Positions 26,202 to 33,787 of a DNA stretch of 64,000 bases are shown here, piece after piece. Position 1 is the stretch's first letter, and every line of letters starts with the position of its first letter. Origin of the DNA: an uncultured bacterium (GTDB taxonomy: Bacteria; Muiribacteriota; Ozemobacteria; Ozemobacterales; Ozemobacteraceae); assembly GCA_937949615.1 (NCBI GenBank), contig CALEDQ010000016.1, forward strand, positions 62,001-126,000. Reading direction: 5' to 3'. The position numbers were made by a program, and so were the translations under genes. The notes beneath the pieces were generated by a model. The model was not told where the DNA came from, searched no databases, and saw only the letters and a program-made list of their open reading frames with translations.

Positions 26202-26479
26202 TAATCCCTCAGAAACTCTTTATCAAGCATTTCCAGACCTTTTTTACCAGACCTCTTCCTGGAAAGCCCCACTCCTTTGTCTGTGTTTTCAAAGGTTTCA
26301 ATTGTTTCTTCATTTGGTTCACTGTAACGAAGGCAAAGGGCGCATTCATCAGGGTGCTCAATGATTTCCCTGTTCACGAACATTTTTATCAATTCGCCGA
26401 CAGCAAGATCTTTAAGAGCAGCCAAAGCCTTCAAATTTCTGAAGGTGGCATCATCGAGAGTTAAGTTCATTCTTTTCAT
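26201..26479 (-). CDS. Antitoxin partner of YafQ, ribbon-helix-helix type
   Basis: 92 residues. N-terminus MKRMNLTLDDATFRNLKALA is a ribbon-helix-helix DNA-binding segment (one strand then helix) as in RelB/DinJ-like antitoxins. The C-terminal half is acidic and Glu/Thr-rich (PNEETIETFENTDKG), suited to wrap the toxin and be proteolysed, and ends in a basic patch. It has CALC, two cysteines near residue 48, unusual for DinJ. Preceded by a strong GGAGG and by a promoter at 26506-26534. It probably represses that promoter together with YafQ. Confidence 0.8.
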   Translation of the reverse strand: MKRMNLTLDDATFRNLKALAALKDLAVGELIKMFVNREIIEHPDECALCLRYSEPNEETIETFENTDKGVGLSRKRSGKKGLEMLDKEFLRD

Positions 26480-26505
26480 GTTTGCCTCCTTACGCTTATA
26501 AATAA

Positions 26506-26534
26506 ATTATGGCACAAAAATTATTAATGTGCAA
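26506..26534 (-). promoter_or_regulatory. Sigma70-like promoter of the toxin-antitoxin operon
   Basis: On the minus strand -35 TTGCAC (26529-26534) and -10 CATAAT (26506-26511) are separated by 17 bp, about 30 bp upstream of the antitoxin ATG. The AT-rich spacer and the half-palindrome GTGCAAATTGCGC nearby could be the operator for the antitoxin. Confidence 0.6.
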
Positions 26535-26907
26535 ATTGCGCTTTTAGCACTTTAGTAACACTTAGGCGATATGTGCTCTCAGGTGCGGTTGCAAGGGGGC
26601 AGCCAGACCGCACTTCGATAGTTCGACAGGCTTACCACACCGCCAGACAGGTCTGGCTCAGTAACCAAAGCCATCCCGAGTTTTAACAACGGATGTGCCG
26701 CGACAACGGGGTCGCCGGGCTCCCAGCGGGGGGCTTTGGTTGTAAATGGCCTGATAAGAAAGCTAAGAGCAATTGCTTTCGGGGGCAAGGCATCAGCAGA
26801 ACTCGCAGAAAGCGGCACGCCATTCTTTCGAATGGCGGTTTATTTGAACTGATGGTTTCTTTGAGCCACATACAGCTGCCTTTGGCGGTCCTGAATGCCG
26901 AAGGCGG
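26535..26907. other. Intergenic region without a convincing gene
   Basis: About 370 bp between the toxin-antitoxin promoter and the phosphofructokinase stop. Short frames on both strands lack ribosome sites and family features. It contains GTTCGACAGGCTTACC (26622-26637), similar to the reverse of the dispersed CCTGAGCTTGTCGAAGG element, and a short inverted repeat CCAGACAGGTCTGG (26643-26656). Confidence 0.5.
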
Positions 26908-28245
26908 TCAGGCGGTGCGGGATTTGTTCTGCATCCAGCGGGGCTGGCCGGTGGTTTCGAGAACGTTGAGCCAGAACATGCTTTCGGGATCGATGAATTT
27001 GCGGTTGCGAATCGCGATGTCGATCGGAACATGCGTGAAACAGTTGTTCCAGATGCCGACGAGCATGCCGGTTTTACCGGTCATACCGGCGTGCACGGCG
27101 TTCTGCGCCAGTTGATTGCAGAAAATGCTGTCTGAAGGTATGGCGCACGAACTGCGGATAATGTAGCTCGGGTCGATATATTTCAGCGAAACCGGCACTT
27201 TGCGGTCTTTGAAGTATTTTGTGATGCCCTCTCGCAGCATGACACCGACATCGCCGAATTTGCGGTTGCCGGAAACATCGCGTTCCTCGAGAGCGCACAG
27301 ACGGTCGCCGACTCCCTCGGCCACGACGACAACCGCGTGACTTTTCCTGAGAATGCGGTCCATCAGGTGCTTGTAGAAACCGTTTTCGCCTTCGAGATCG
27401 AAGGGCATTTCGGGGATCAGGCAGAAGTTGACGTCCTGCGAAGCGATCGAAGCGTTGGCGGTAATATAGCCAGACTGGCGGCCCATAAGCTTGACAAGGC
27501 CGACGCCGTTCTGATAGCCCTTGGCTTCGACATGCGCGGTGCGAAGCGAGTCGACAGCATGTGAAAAAGCGGTTTCGAAACCGAAGGTTTTTTCGATGAA
27601 ACCGATATCGTTGTCGATAGTTTTCGGAATCCCGATAACGGAAATGGCGAGCCCGCGCTTGTTGATCTCGTCGGTGATTTCTTTGGCGCCGCGCAGCGTG
27701 CCGTCGCCGCCGATGCAGAACAGGATGTTGATATTGAAATCCATCAGCCGGTCGACCATCAGGCCGACATCCTGCGGGCCGCGTGATGAACCGAGAATCG
27801 TGCCGCCCTTTTCGTGAATTTCGCTGACGACATCAGGGTCGAGAACCATCGGCTGCAGCCCTGATTCTTTAATCATACCAAGGTAACCGTAGCGGAAACC
27901 ATAAATATTCTTGACGCCATACCAGAAATAAAGCTGCATTACCAGGCCGCGGATTACGTCGTTGATACCTGGGCAAAGACCGCCGCAGGTAACGATACCG
28001 GCGCGGGTGCGTGAAGGATCGAAGAAGATTTTCTCGCGGGGGCCTGCCTTTTCGAAAGTCAGCGGCTCGCGGCCGGCTGCCAGTTCTTCTTTGAGCTTAC
28101 AGAGGCTGTTATTGAAAAGAACCCGCTCCTGATCTTCAACGTAGTTGGTCAGGTAGTCGCCATCGACGGTCGAAAGTTTGAGCGGCGAATCAAAATTGGC
28201 CTTACCCAGCGTCTGAATGTTCAAATCCTTCTGGCTGATTTCCAT
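26908..28245 (-). CDS. pfkA: 6-phosphofructokinase, ATP-dependent (plant/kinetoplastid-like group)
   Basis: 445 residues, longer than the E. coli enzyme (320). Key motifs: GIVTCGGLCPGINDVIRGLV (phosphate loop, about 83-102), FCIGGDGTLRGAKEI (about 176-190), IPKTIDNDIGFIEKTFGFETA (about 205-225), VKLMGRQSGYI, and PEMPFDLEGENGF. The Gly in GGDGT favours ATP as donor, since pyrophosphate enzymes have Asp there. The Lys in PKTIDND, shared with pyrophosphate enzymes, is also found in plant and trypanosome ATP enzymes. An N-terminal extension of about 80 residues also fits that group. Catalyses the committing step of glycolysis. Confidence 0.9.
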   Translation of the reverse strand: MEISQKDLNIQTLGKANFDSPLKLSTVDGDYLTNYVEDQERVLFNNSLCKLKEELAAGREPLTFEKAGPREKIFFDPSRTRAGIVTCGGLCPGINDVIRGLVMQLYFWYGVKNIYGFRYGYLGMIKESGLQPMVLDPDVVSEIHEKGGTILGSSRGPQDVGLMVDRLMDFNINILFCIGGDGTLRGAKEITDEINKRGLAISVIGIPKTIDNDIGFIEKTFGFETAFSHAVDSLRTAHVEAKGYQNGVGLVKLMGRQSGYITANASIASQDVNFCLIPEMPFDLEGENGFYKHLMDRILRKSHAVVVVAEGVGDRLCALEERDVSGNRKFGDVGVMLREGITKYFKDRKVPVSLKYIDPSYIIRSSCAIPSDSIFCNQLAQNAVHAGMTGKTGMLVGIWNNCFTHVPIDIAIRNRKFIDPESMFWLNVLETTGQPRWMQNKSRTA

Positions 28246-28349
28246 AAAAAACCCTTCTTTATTGGGATGATAAAGCGGCCGAAAACCCTCTCTTTATACT
28301 TTTTCGCCACTATAAAAGTCAATAGCCGTTTTCGCTCTTCATCATTAAT

Positions 28350-28562
28350 ACAGGTCAGTCGTTGCAACGCTCTGCGATCTTCGCCCCCTCATAGTTCCAT
28401 CTGCTCACTCTGCTCGCACGACCGGAACTCGGGCTCTAAGCCGCATCCTGCGGCAATCGCCCGCGTTTTGCCCTCCAGGCAAAACGTCCGGTCTTAGCGG
28501 CATCGTTTGCAGGGAACTATGGGGTGCTCGACAAGCGTCGCTTATGCAATCGCCTGACCTGT
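28350..28562. other. Large foldable intergenic element (structured RNA or palindromic repeat)
   Basis: The roughly 320-bp gap between pfk and nrdG holds nested inverted repeats. The outer stem is 28350-28358 with 28554-28562 (ACAGGTCAG/CTGACCTGT). The middle stem is 28390-28398 with 28513-28521 (CATAGTTCC/GGAACTATG), extended by CCCC/GGGG. Inner hairpins are 28440-28454 (GCCGCA TCC TGCGGC) and 28464-28486 (CGTTTTGCC CTCCA GGCAAAACG). All stems nest without crossing, forming a multi-branched structure of about 213 nt. No ORF occupies it. It could be a noncoding RNA, a leader element, or a mobile palindromic element. Confidence 0.6.
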
Positions 28563-28565
28563 CCA

Positions 28566-29309
28566 TCAGGCGGCGATCTGCTGCAGGTCGGTGTTGCCGT
28601 CGCTGCGCAGGGTGAAGCTGGCAAAGCGGCTTTTCAGCTTGAGCAGCGTTGTGTTGAGTATCCAGGGGCCGATTACCGGGGGCAGAGATGCATCGTAGGC
28701 GCCGCCATGTTTGAATTTCTGCAGGGCGAAGCTGCTGATCTTCTTGTCGACGAGCCAGTCGGCCATGATCATCAGTTCTTTTTCAGAAATGAGGCGCGGG
28801 TGAAAGGTCGTGCGATATTCATGCCTGATGCCGGAGGCGACAATCAGTTCGGCAACTCTGCCGAATGACTTTTCGCTGGCACTCTGGCCGGTAATTTCGC
28901 CGTAACGGGCAAGTGGCGCCTTGTAATCGACGGCAATAAACTGCAGAAGCCGCTGTTCGATCGCCTTTTCGACGACATCGGGGTAAAAGCCGTTGGTGTG
29001 CAGCGCGATTTCGTAACCGAGTTCGCGCACTTCATGCATCGCGTCAAGCAGACCCGGCTGCATGCAGGGTTCGCCGCCGCTGAAAACCACGCCTTCAACA
29101 AAGCCCTGGCGGTCTTTGAGAAAATTGATTACCGCTTCCCAGGTGATGTGCTCGCGGGCGGTCCCGGGCAGCAGGGTGCCATTGTAGCAGAAGCGGCAGC
29201 GCAGATTGCAGCCCTGCAGAAACAGAACACTCGCCAGCCGGCCAGGGAAATCGATCATGGTAAAGGGCTGCATGCCCCCTACTCTTACTTTGTCTCTTAG
29301 AACGTGCAT
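28566..29309 (-). CDS. nrdG: Anaerobic ribonucleoside-triphosphate reductase activating enzyme
   Basis: 247 residues. Radical SAM enzyme with QGCNLRCRFCYNGTLLPG (CxxxCxxC, about 33-48), then FSGGEPCMQPGLLDAM (GGEP motif for the methionine of SAM). It makes the glycyl radical on NrdD using a 4Fe-4S cluster. At 247 residues it is longer than E. coli NrdG (about 154) and belongs to the PflA-like NrdG group. It follows nrdD on the same strand, 154 bp apart with a hairpin between, so it may have reduced or separate expression. Confidence 0.93.
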   Translation of the reverse strand: MHVLRDKVRVGGMQPFTMIDFPGRLASVLFLQGCNLRCRFCYNGTLLPGTAREHITWEAVINFLKDRQGFVEGVVFSGGEPCMQPGLLDAMHEVRELGYEIALHTNGFYPDVVEKAIEQRLLQFIAVDYKAPLARYGEITGQSASEKSFGRVAELIVASGIRHEYRTTFHPRLISEKELMIMADWLVDKKISSFALQKFKHGGAYDASLPPVIGPWILNTTLLKLKSRFASFTLRSDGNTDLQQIAA

Positions 29310-29342
29310 TTTATTTATGGTGCTCTATAATCTCGGGCGGTT

Positions 29343-29359
29343 CCTGAGCTTGTCGCAGG
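29343..29359. repeat. Dispersed CCTGAGCTTGTCGCAGG element
   Basis: CCTGAGCTTGTCGCAGG in the nrdD-nrdG gap matches the copy at 52631-52648 except for one base. The core GAGCTTGTC with partly complementary ends (CCTG...CAGG) can form a small hairpin. Confidence 0.5.
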
Positions 29360-29410
29360 AGCCCGGTTTGCTTTAATCGTAAGCTGAATTCAAGGTTTAA
29401 CTCAGTAAAT

Positions 29411-29442
29411 CGCTCGACAGCACCGGTCGATGCTGTCGAGCG
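29411..29442 (-). terminator. 12-bp hairpin between nrdD and nrdG
   Basis: Arms 29411-29422 (CGCTCGACAGCA) and 29431-29442 are exact complements around an 8-nt loop. It begins 22 bp after the nrdD stop. On the minus strand only ATTTA follows, so it is a weak terminator or an RNA-stabilising hairpin that could set the NrdD:NrdG ratio. Confidence 0.5.
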
Positions 29443-29463
29443 CACTTTTCGTAATAGAATCGC

Positions 29464-31656
29464 TCAGATTACTTCTCTGACGATTTCCTGTGAATTGAGC
29501 AGAACGCGTTCTCTGTATTCGCTCTTCTTGCCGGCGTTGAACTGTGAAACCGGTCTGAAATAACCCATGACGCGGGTCCAGACTTCGCAGACCTGGCGAT
29601 TCTCATCTTTGAGAACAACGGCATCAGGCGCAATCTCGCGGCCTTCATTCTGAGCTTCAGCAACGATTCTGCGGGTTTCGATGCTGTCGCAGGTCGGGCA
29701 GTGCTGGTGCTCGCCGGCGATGTAGCCGTGTTTCGGGCAGATGCTGAAGGTCGGAGTAACGGTGACATACGGCAGTCTGAACTGTGAGAGTGACTTTCTG
29801 ACCAGGCGCTTGCACGATTCGGCATCGGGAATGCGTTCGCCGACATAGAGGTGCAGAACGGTGCCGCCGGTATATTTGGTCTGCAGTTTTTCCTGGTGGC
29901 GCATGATGTCGAACAGATCGCCCTGATAGTCGACCGGCAGCTGGGTCGAGTTGGTGTAATAGGCGGCCTGCGGTGTGCCGGCCTGAATGATTTCGGGGAA
30001 ACGTTTGCGGTCTTCGCGTGCGAAGCGATGGGTGGCGCCTTCGGCCGGAGTGGCTTCGAGATTGTAGAGGTGGCCGGTTTCGACCTGATACTGCACGATG
30101 CGTTCACGCATGAAATCAAGAAGTTTCTGTGCCAGTTCGACGCCTTCAGCAGAAGTGATGTCGTAGGCATTTTCAGAGAAATTTCTGATACATTCGTTCA
30201 TACCGTTGATACCGATGGTCGAGAAATGATTGCGCAGGGTGCCGAGGTAGCGGCGGGTGTATGGGAACAGGCCGCTGTCGATACGGGCCTGAATAACCTT
30301 ACGCTTGACTTCAAGGCTCTTCTTGGCCAGTTCCATGAGGGTTTCGAGGCGGTCGGTGAGAGCGTTGTAATTGCCCTTGTGCATGTAACCAAGGCGGGCC
30401 AGGTTGATGGTAACGACGCCGATAGAACCGGTCTGCTCGGCCGAACCAAACAGGCCATTACCGCGCTTGAGCAGTTCGCGCAGGTCGAGCTGCAGGCGGC
30501 AGCACATCGATCTGACCATATTCGGCTGCAGATCTGAGTTGATGAAATTCTGGAAATAAGGCAGACCGTATTTGGCGGTCATTTCGAACAGCGGCTGGCA
30601 GTTCGGGTGTTCCCAGTCGAAATCTTTAGTAATATTGTAGGTCGGGATCGGGAAGGTGAAAGCGCGGCCACGGTGATCGCCATGGCTCATCACATCGATG
30701 AAAGCACGGTTGATCATGTCCATTTCCTGCTGCAGTTCACCGTAGGTGAATTCAGTCTGTTTGCCGCCGATCAGCGGATACTGGTTGCGCAGGTCTTCCG
30801 GGCAGTTCCAGTCGAGGGTCAGGTTGGTGAATGGGGTCTGTGTACCCCAGCGTGACGGCACGTTGAGGTTGTAGACGAATTCCTGAATGCCCTGGAAAAC
30901 GTCGTCATAGGTGAGTTTGTCGTTTCTGACGAACGGAGCCAGATAGGTATCGAACGAAGAGAATGCCTGAGCGCCGGCCCATTCATTCTGCAGCGTGCCC
31001 AGGAAGTTGACCATCTGACCGAGTGCACTGGAAAAGTGCTTCGGTGCACCAGCTTCGACCTTGCCGGGGACGCCATTGAAGCCTTCATTCAGCAGCGTGC
31101 GCAGCGACCAGCCGGCGCAGTAGCCTGAAAGCATATCGAGGTCATGAATATGAAAGTCGCCTTCGCGGTGTGCATCGCCGATTTCAGGGTTATAGACGTG
31201 CGACAGCCAGTAGTTGGCGGTAACCTTGCCAGCCACGTTGAGGATCAGACCACCGAGAGAGTACCCCTGGTTGGCATTGGCGTTGACACGCCAGTCCTGC
31301 TGACCGAGGTATTCGTTGATCGAGCTGATGCTGTCTACGAGAGAGCGACGACCTTCGCGCATCTGCTTATGCTGTTCACGATAGACGATGTAAGAGCGGT
31401 TGGTGGTGAAATAGTTGTTGGCTATCAGCACGTGCTCTACGACATCCTGCACTTCTTCGACGTTCGGTGTACCCGACTGATGACGATGTGCCAGAATGTT
31501 GATCACCTGGCTGGCCATACGCATCGAATCAACCATACCGAATTCACCGGTGGCTCTGCCGGCTCTCTCGATAGCTGAACGGACTTTTTCCGGGTTGAAT
31601 GGAACGATGTTGCCCTGGCGATTTTCGATGAACTGCAATTCGCGACCCTGCTTCAT
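29464..31656 (-). CDS. nrdD: Anaerobic ribonucleoside-triphosphate reductase (class III)
   Basis: 730 residues, family length. N-terminal ATP-cone (VPFNPEKVRSAIERAGRATG, about 17-36) binds ATP or dATP for allosteric control. The central barrel carries NLARLGYMHKG, and conserved Cys residues are found in RSMCCRLQLDLREL. A zinc site of four cysteines is near 650-670 (SICPKHGYIAGEHQHCPTCDS). The glycyl-radical loop is at about 700-715 (VMGYFRPVSQFNAGKKSEY), the Gly in NAGK being the radical site. It reduces nucleoside triphosphates to deoxy forms under anaerobic conditions. Ribosome site CAGGAG before the ATG; preceded by a long AT-rich region. Confidence 0.97.
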   Translation of the reverse strand: MKQGRELQFIENRQGNIVPFNPEKVRSAIERAGRATGEFGMVDSMRMASQVINILAHRHQSGTPNVEEVQDVVEHVLIANNYFTTNRSYIVYREQHKQMREGRRSLVDSISSINEYLGQQDWRVNANANQGYSLGGLILNVAGKVTANYWLSHVYNPEIGDAHREGDFHIHDLDMLSGYCAGWSLRTLLNEGFNGVPGKVEAGAPKHFSSALGQMVNFLGTLQNEWAGAQAFSSFDTYLAPFVRNDKLTYDDVFQGIQEFVYNLNVPSRWGTQTPFTNLTLDWNCPEDLRNQYPLIGGKQTEFTYGELQQEMDMINRAFIDVMSHGDHRGRAFTFPIPTYNITKDFDWEHPNCQPLFEMTAKYGLPYFQNFINSDLQPNMVRSMCCRLQLDLRELLKRGNGLFGSAEQTGSIGVVTINLARLGYMHKGNYNALTDRLETLMELAKKSLEVKRKVIQARIDSGLFPYTRRYLGTLRNHFSTIGINGMNECIRNFSENAYDITSAEGVELAQKLLDFMRERIVQYQVETGHLYNLEATPAEGATHRFAREDRKRFPEIIQAGTPQAAYYTNSTQLPVDYQGDLFDIMRHQEKLQTKYTGGTVLHLYVGERIPDAESCKRLVRKSLSQFRLPYVTVTPTFSICPKHGYIAGEHQHCPTCDSIETRRIVAEAQNEGREIAPDAVVLKDENRQVCEVWTRVMGYFRPVSQFNAGKKSEYRERVLLNSQEIVREVI

Positions 31657-32048
31657 GGTTACTCCTGAAAGATATTATTGCGTGGCCTTTAGAAAAATCT
31701 GTGCGACCTCAGACCCATTTTAACTGTACACGAAGCAATGTATGACAGAATGGTGTGAAATGCCCAAAATAGGGAGTTTGAGGGGGAAGTTTTATTTAAA
31801 AGTCGACGCTTTCGAGGGTCAAATTAAACCATATTTTAGAGACCAAAGTCAAAAGGTTTTTAGAAAAAATTTTACCTCAACAATGATGCGAATCTCAGCC
31901 AATAATGCCGCTGAGAGAATGGTCAGAAGAGGTTTGCACCCTACCCCTCAACCCAAAAGATGCACCAGACTATTCTTGACGGATTTTGTGAAAAAATGAA
32001 CCTGCCGCCTGTTCAAAAACTGAACAGCGAAAACGGCAAAATAAAACA
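31657..32048. other. Intergenic region upstream of nrdD, no gene seen
   Basis: About 390 bp of AT-rich sequence. On the minus strand a TAATAT near 31675 may be the -10 of nrdD. Short frames have no ribosome site or family features. I looked for the paired 16-bp NrdR boxes usual before nrd genes and saw no convincing copy. Confidence 0.4.
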
Positions 32049-32049
32049 C

Positions 32050-32086
32050 TAAAAATAAAATCACCCACCCCGTATGAGGTGGGTGA
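32050..32086 (-). terminator. Intrinsic terminator of the DHH-Clp1 operon
   Basis: Stem 32061-32069 with 32078-32086 (TCACCCACC/GGTGGGTGA), 8-nt loop, followed on the minus strand by TTTTATTTTT (32050-32060). It lies 18 bp after the Clp1-like gene stop, so it ends that operon. Confidence 0.85.
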
Positions 32087-32104
32087 TAATAGATTAACAG
32101 TGAA

Positions 32105-33358
32105 TCAGAACGAACCTGGCTCGATAAAACCAGCTTCATTTCCGGTCTCGGTGATCTTCAGCGAACCGAACTGAATACCTTTGACCCTGCCGAGATCGCC
32201 GCGGTAATTCGTGCGAATCCTGAAGTTGTCACGCAGGAAGTCGATTTCTTCGAGGCGGCCAATGCCAAGCATATTCTGGTTGGCATCGAGCAGAGCGATC
32301 ATCAGGCCCTTTTCCTGGCCGGCGATGAAAATGCGCTGCATCCCGAGATCTTTGGGCCAGCTTTTCATCATTTCGGGTAATAGTGGCCCGGAGGTAAAGA
32401 TCAGAGTGCCTTCCCAGCCTGAGAGTCTTTCGGCGTAAAGGGTACCCTCGAGATCGATTTTTGTACCGGTGAGAAAGTAGCAGCGATCGGTGAAAACCTG
32501 TTTGAACGGAACTTCAAACACCTTCGAACCGGCAAAATATCTGCGGCTGACGAGTTCGCGCAGTTCCTTGCGGTCCATCTGGCTGGTCGACGTGGCTTTC
32601 TTCGAAACCGGCAGCCGCACAATTTTATCGGCCGGCAGATGGCGAACCAGGTGCTCGAGCTCAGTGCCTCTCTGCATCAATACAACCTTGTCAGGCTGTA
32701 CGATGTCGAGTTTGGCTTTTTTGATGGCACGACCACCATCACCCTGTACCCAGCCGGTGGTGTCGATGATAAGAGCGTCAGCATCTTTTTCAGCCTTGTG
32801 CAGCATATCGACGAGACCGGTCAGCGCCGGTACAAAATGCAGGCCCGGTGAATGGGCGCCGAGCAGATACATGTAAGTCGGGTCGATTTCGGTAAGAAAT
32901 ATCGCCGGCTTCTTGAGAACCAGCATGCCGAAGGTGCCGGGGCAGCCAATGTCTGACTGACCGGTGTCACAGTCGAGAATCGCGGTTTTGCCGACTTTTT
33001 CGAGCAGGCGGTTGGCCAGATAGGTGCTGAAAAAGGTTTTGCCGGTGTCGACTTCGCCGAGCACCAGAACCTTATAGAGAGAACCCTTGACCTTTTCGCC
33101 GGCGATACGGTCGGCGAGTTGATCCCACTCGGCCGGTATCGAGCTGGCTTCCATTTTAGAAACGGCTTCAGGCTGAGCGTCTATTTCGCAGACACTGTCT
33201 TCGATGCCGAGCAGCGGTATTTTCTTGCCGACCGGAACCTCGATCTTTTCGCCAACGCCGACTTTCGCGGCGATGACTTCGATGCTGCCACCGGAAACGC
33301 TAACGTTTGCAGGGCCATTCAGCAGATAGAATTCATTTTTTTTGATGTTAAGCTGCAT
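32105..33358 (-). CDS. Clp1/Grc3-like polynucleotide 5'-kinase
   Basis: 417 residues. The ATG at 33358 lies 2 nt after the stop of the preceding gene; a longer upstream reading overlaps that gene. A beta-rich N-terminal domain (about 1-90) precedes a P-loop kinase domain: Walker A KVLVLGEVDTGKTFFSTYLA (about 95-114), then AILDCDTGQSDIGCPGTFGM, the Clp1/Grc3 signature (D-x-D-x-GQ), and LIIDTTGWVQGDGGRAIKKA. A C-terminal beta domain follows (about 290-417). Eukaryotic and archaeal members phosphorylate 5'-hydroxyl ends of RNA or DNA with ATP. Substrate here is unknown. Last gene of a three-gene operon. Confidence 0.85.
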   Translation of the reverse strand: MQLNIKKNEFYLLNGPANVSVSGGSIEVIAAKVGVGEKIEVPVGKKIPLLGIEDSVCEIDAQPEAVSKMEASSIPAEWDQLADRIAGEKVKGSLYKVLVLGEVDTGKTFFSTYLANRLLEKVGKTAILDCDTGQSDIGCPGTFGMLVLKKPAIFLTEIDPTYMYLLGAHSPGLHFVPALTGLVDMLHKAEKDADALIIDTTGWVQGDGGRAIKKAKLDIVQPDKVVLMQRGTELEHLVRHLPADKIVRLPVSKKATSTSQMDRKELRELVSRRYFAGSKVFEVPFKQVFTDRCYFLTGTKIDLEGTLYAERLSGWEGTLIFTSGPLLPEMMKSWPKDLGMQRIFIAGQEKGLMIALLDANQNMLGIGRLEEIDFLRDNFRIRTNYRGDLGRVKGIQFGSLKITETGNEAGFIEPGSF

Positions 33359-33360
33359 GG

Positions 33361-33777
33361 TTATTTCTGCCCCTTGTCGAATACCAGTGAAGGCCACATT
33401 TCTTTGAGAACATTGTTATTGATTACGGTGGCACGGCTGATTTCGCGCATGCCCAGGTCGAGCTCATCTTCTGAGCTCATCAGTTTGACCGCTTTCAGTT
33501 CAATGCCTTCGCTGTCCTTGGCCGATACGGTTCCGCACAGGCAGTCATCGCCGCTTTTAATGAAAACGCGCTGACCGACTTCAAGTTCTTCGGGCTTGAC
33601 ATTTTTGGTTACGCCGCTGATACACATGTTGACGATTCCCGGGTAAAGCGGTACGTCTTCATAGAGTTTGACCAGCTGGGTTACCAGTTCTTTGACCAGC
33701 ATCGGGTCTTTTTCTTCTTCGACGATGCGCTTGAGATACTTTATCAGACCGGGAAAATCGGTTTCTTTAAATGACAT
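33361..33777 (-). CDS. Small protein between the DHH and Clp1-like genes; C-terminal barrel, possibly Sm-like
   Basis: 138 residues. N-terminal helices (about 1-45: GLIKYLKRIVEEEKDPMLVKELVTQLVKL), then a strand-rich half: VGQRVFIKSGDDCLCGTVSA, IELKAVKLM, ISRATVINNNVL. The spacing of strand, SGxxxxG, strand, and a final INNN is reminiscent of Sm/LSm-type small barrels that bind RNA. That is a weak resemblance only, and a generic SH3-like barrel is as likely. It is tightly placed: 10 bp after the DHH gene and 2 bp before the kinase. Confidence 0.6.
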   Translation of the reverse strand: MSFKETDFPGLIKYLKRIVEEEKDPMLVKELVTQLVKLYEDVPLYPGIVNMCISGVTKNVKPEELEVGQRVFIKSGDDCLCGTVSAKDSEGIELKAVKLMSSEDELDLGMREISRATVINNNVLKEMWPSLVFDKGQK

Positions 33778-33787
33778 CAGGTCTCCC

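Noticed and set aside
26693..27115. 140-codon plus-strand frame over the end of pfk
   Set aside because: It lies antisense to the clear phosphofructokinase frame and has no family signal.
31657..31740. NrdR boxes upstream of nrdD
   Set aside because: The region has a few TGTACA-like words, but no paired 16-bp boxes with the right spacing.
31742..31999. 85-codon plus-strand frame upstream of nrdD
   Set aside because: AT-rich region, no ribosome site, no recognisable domain.
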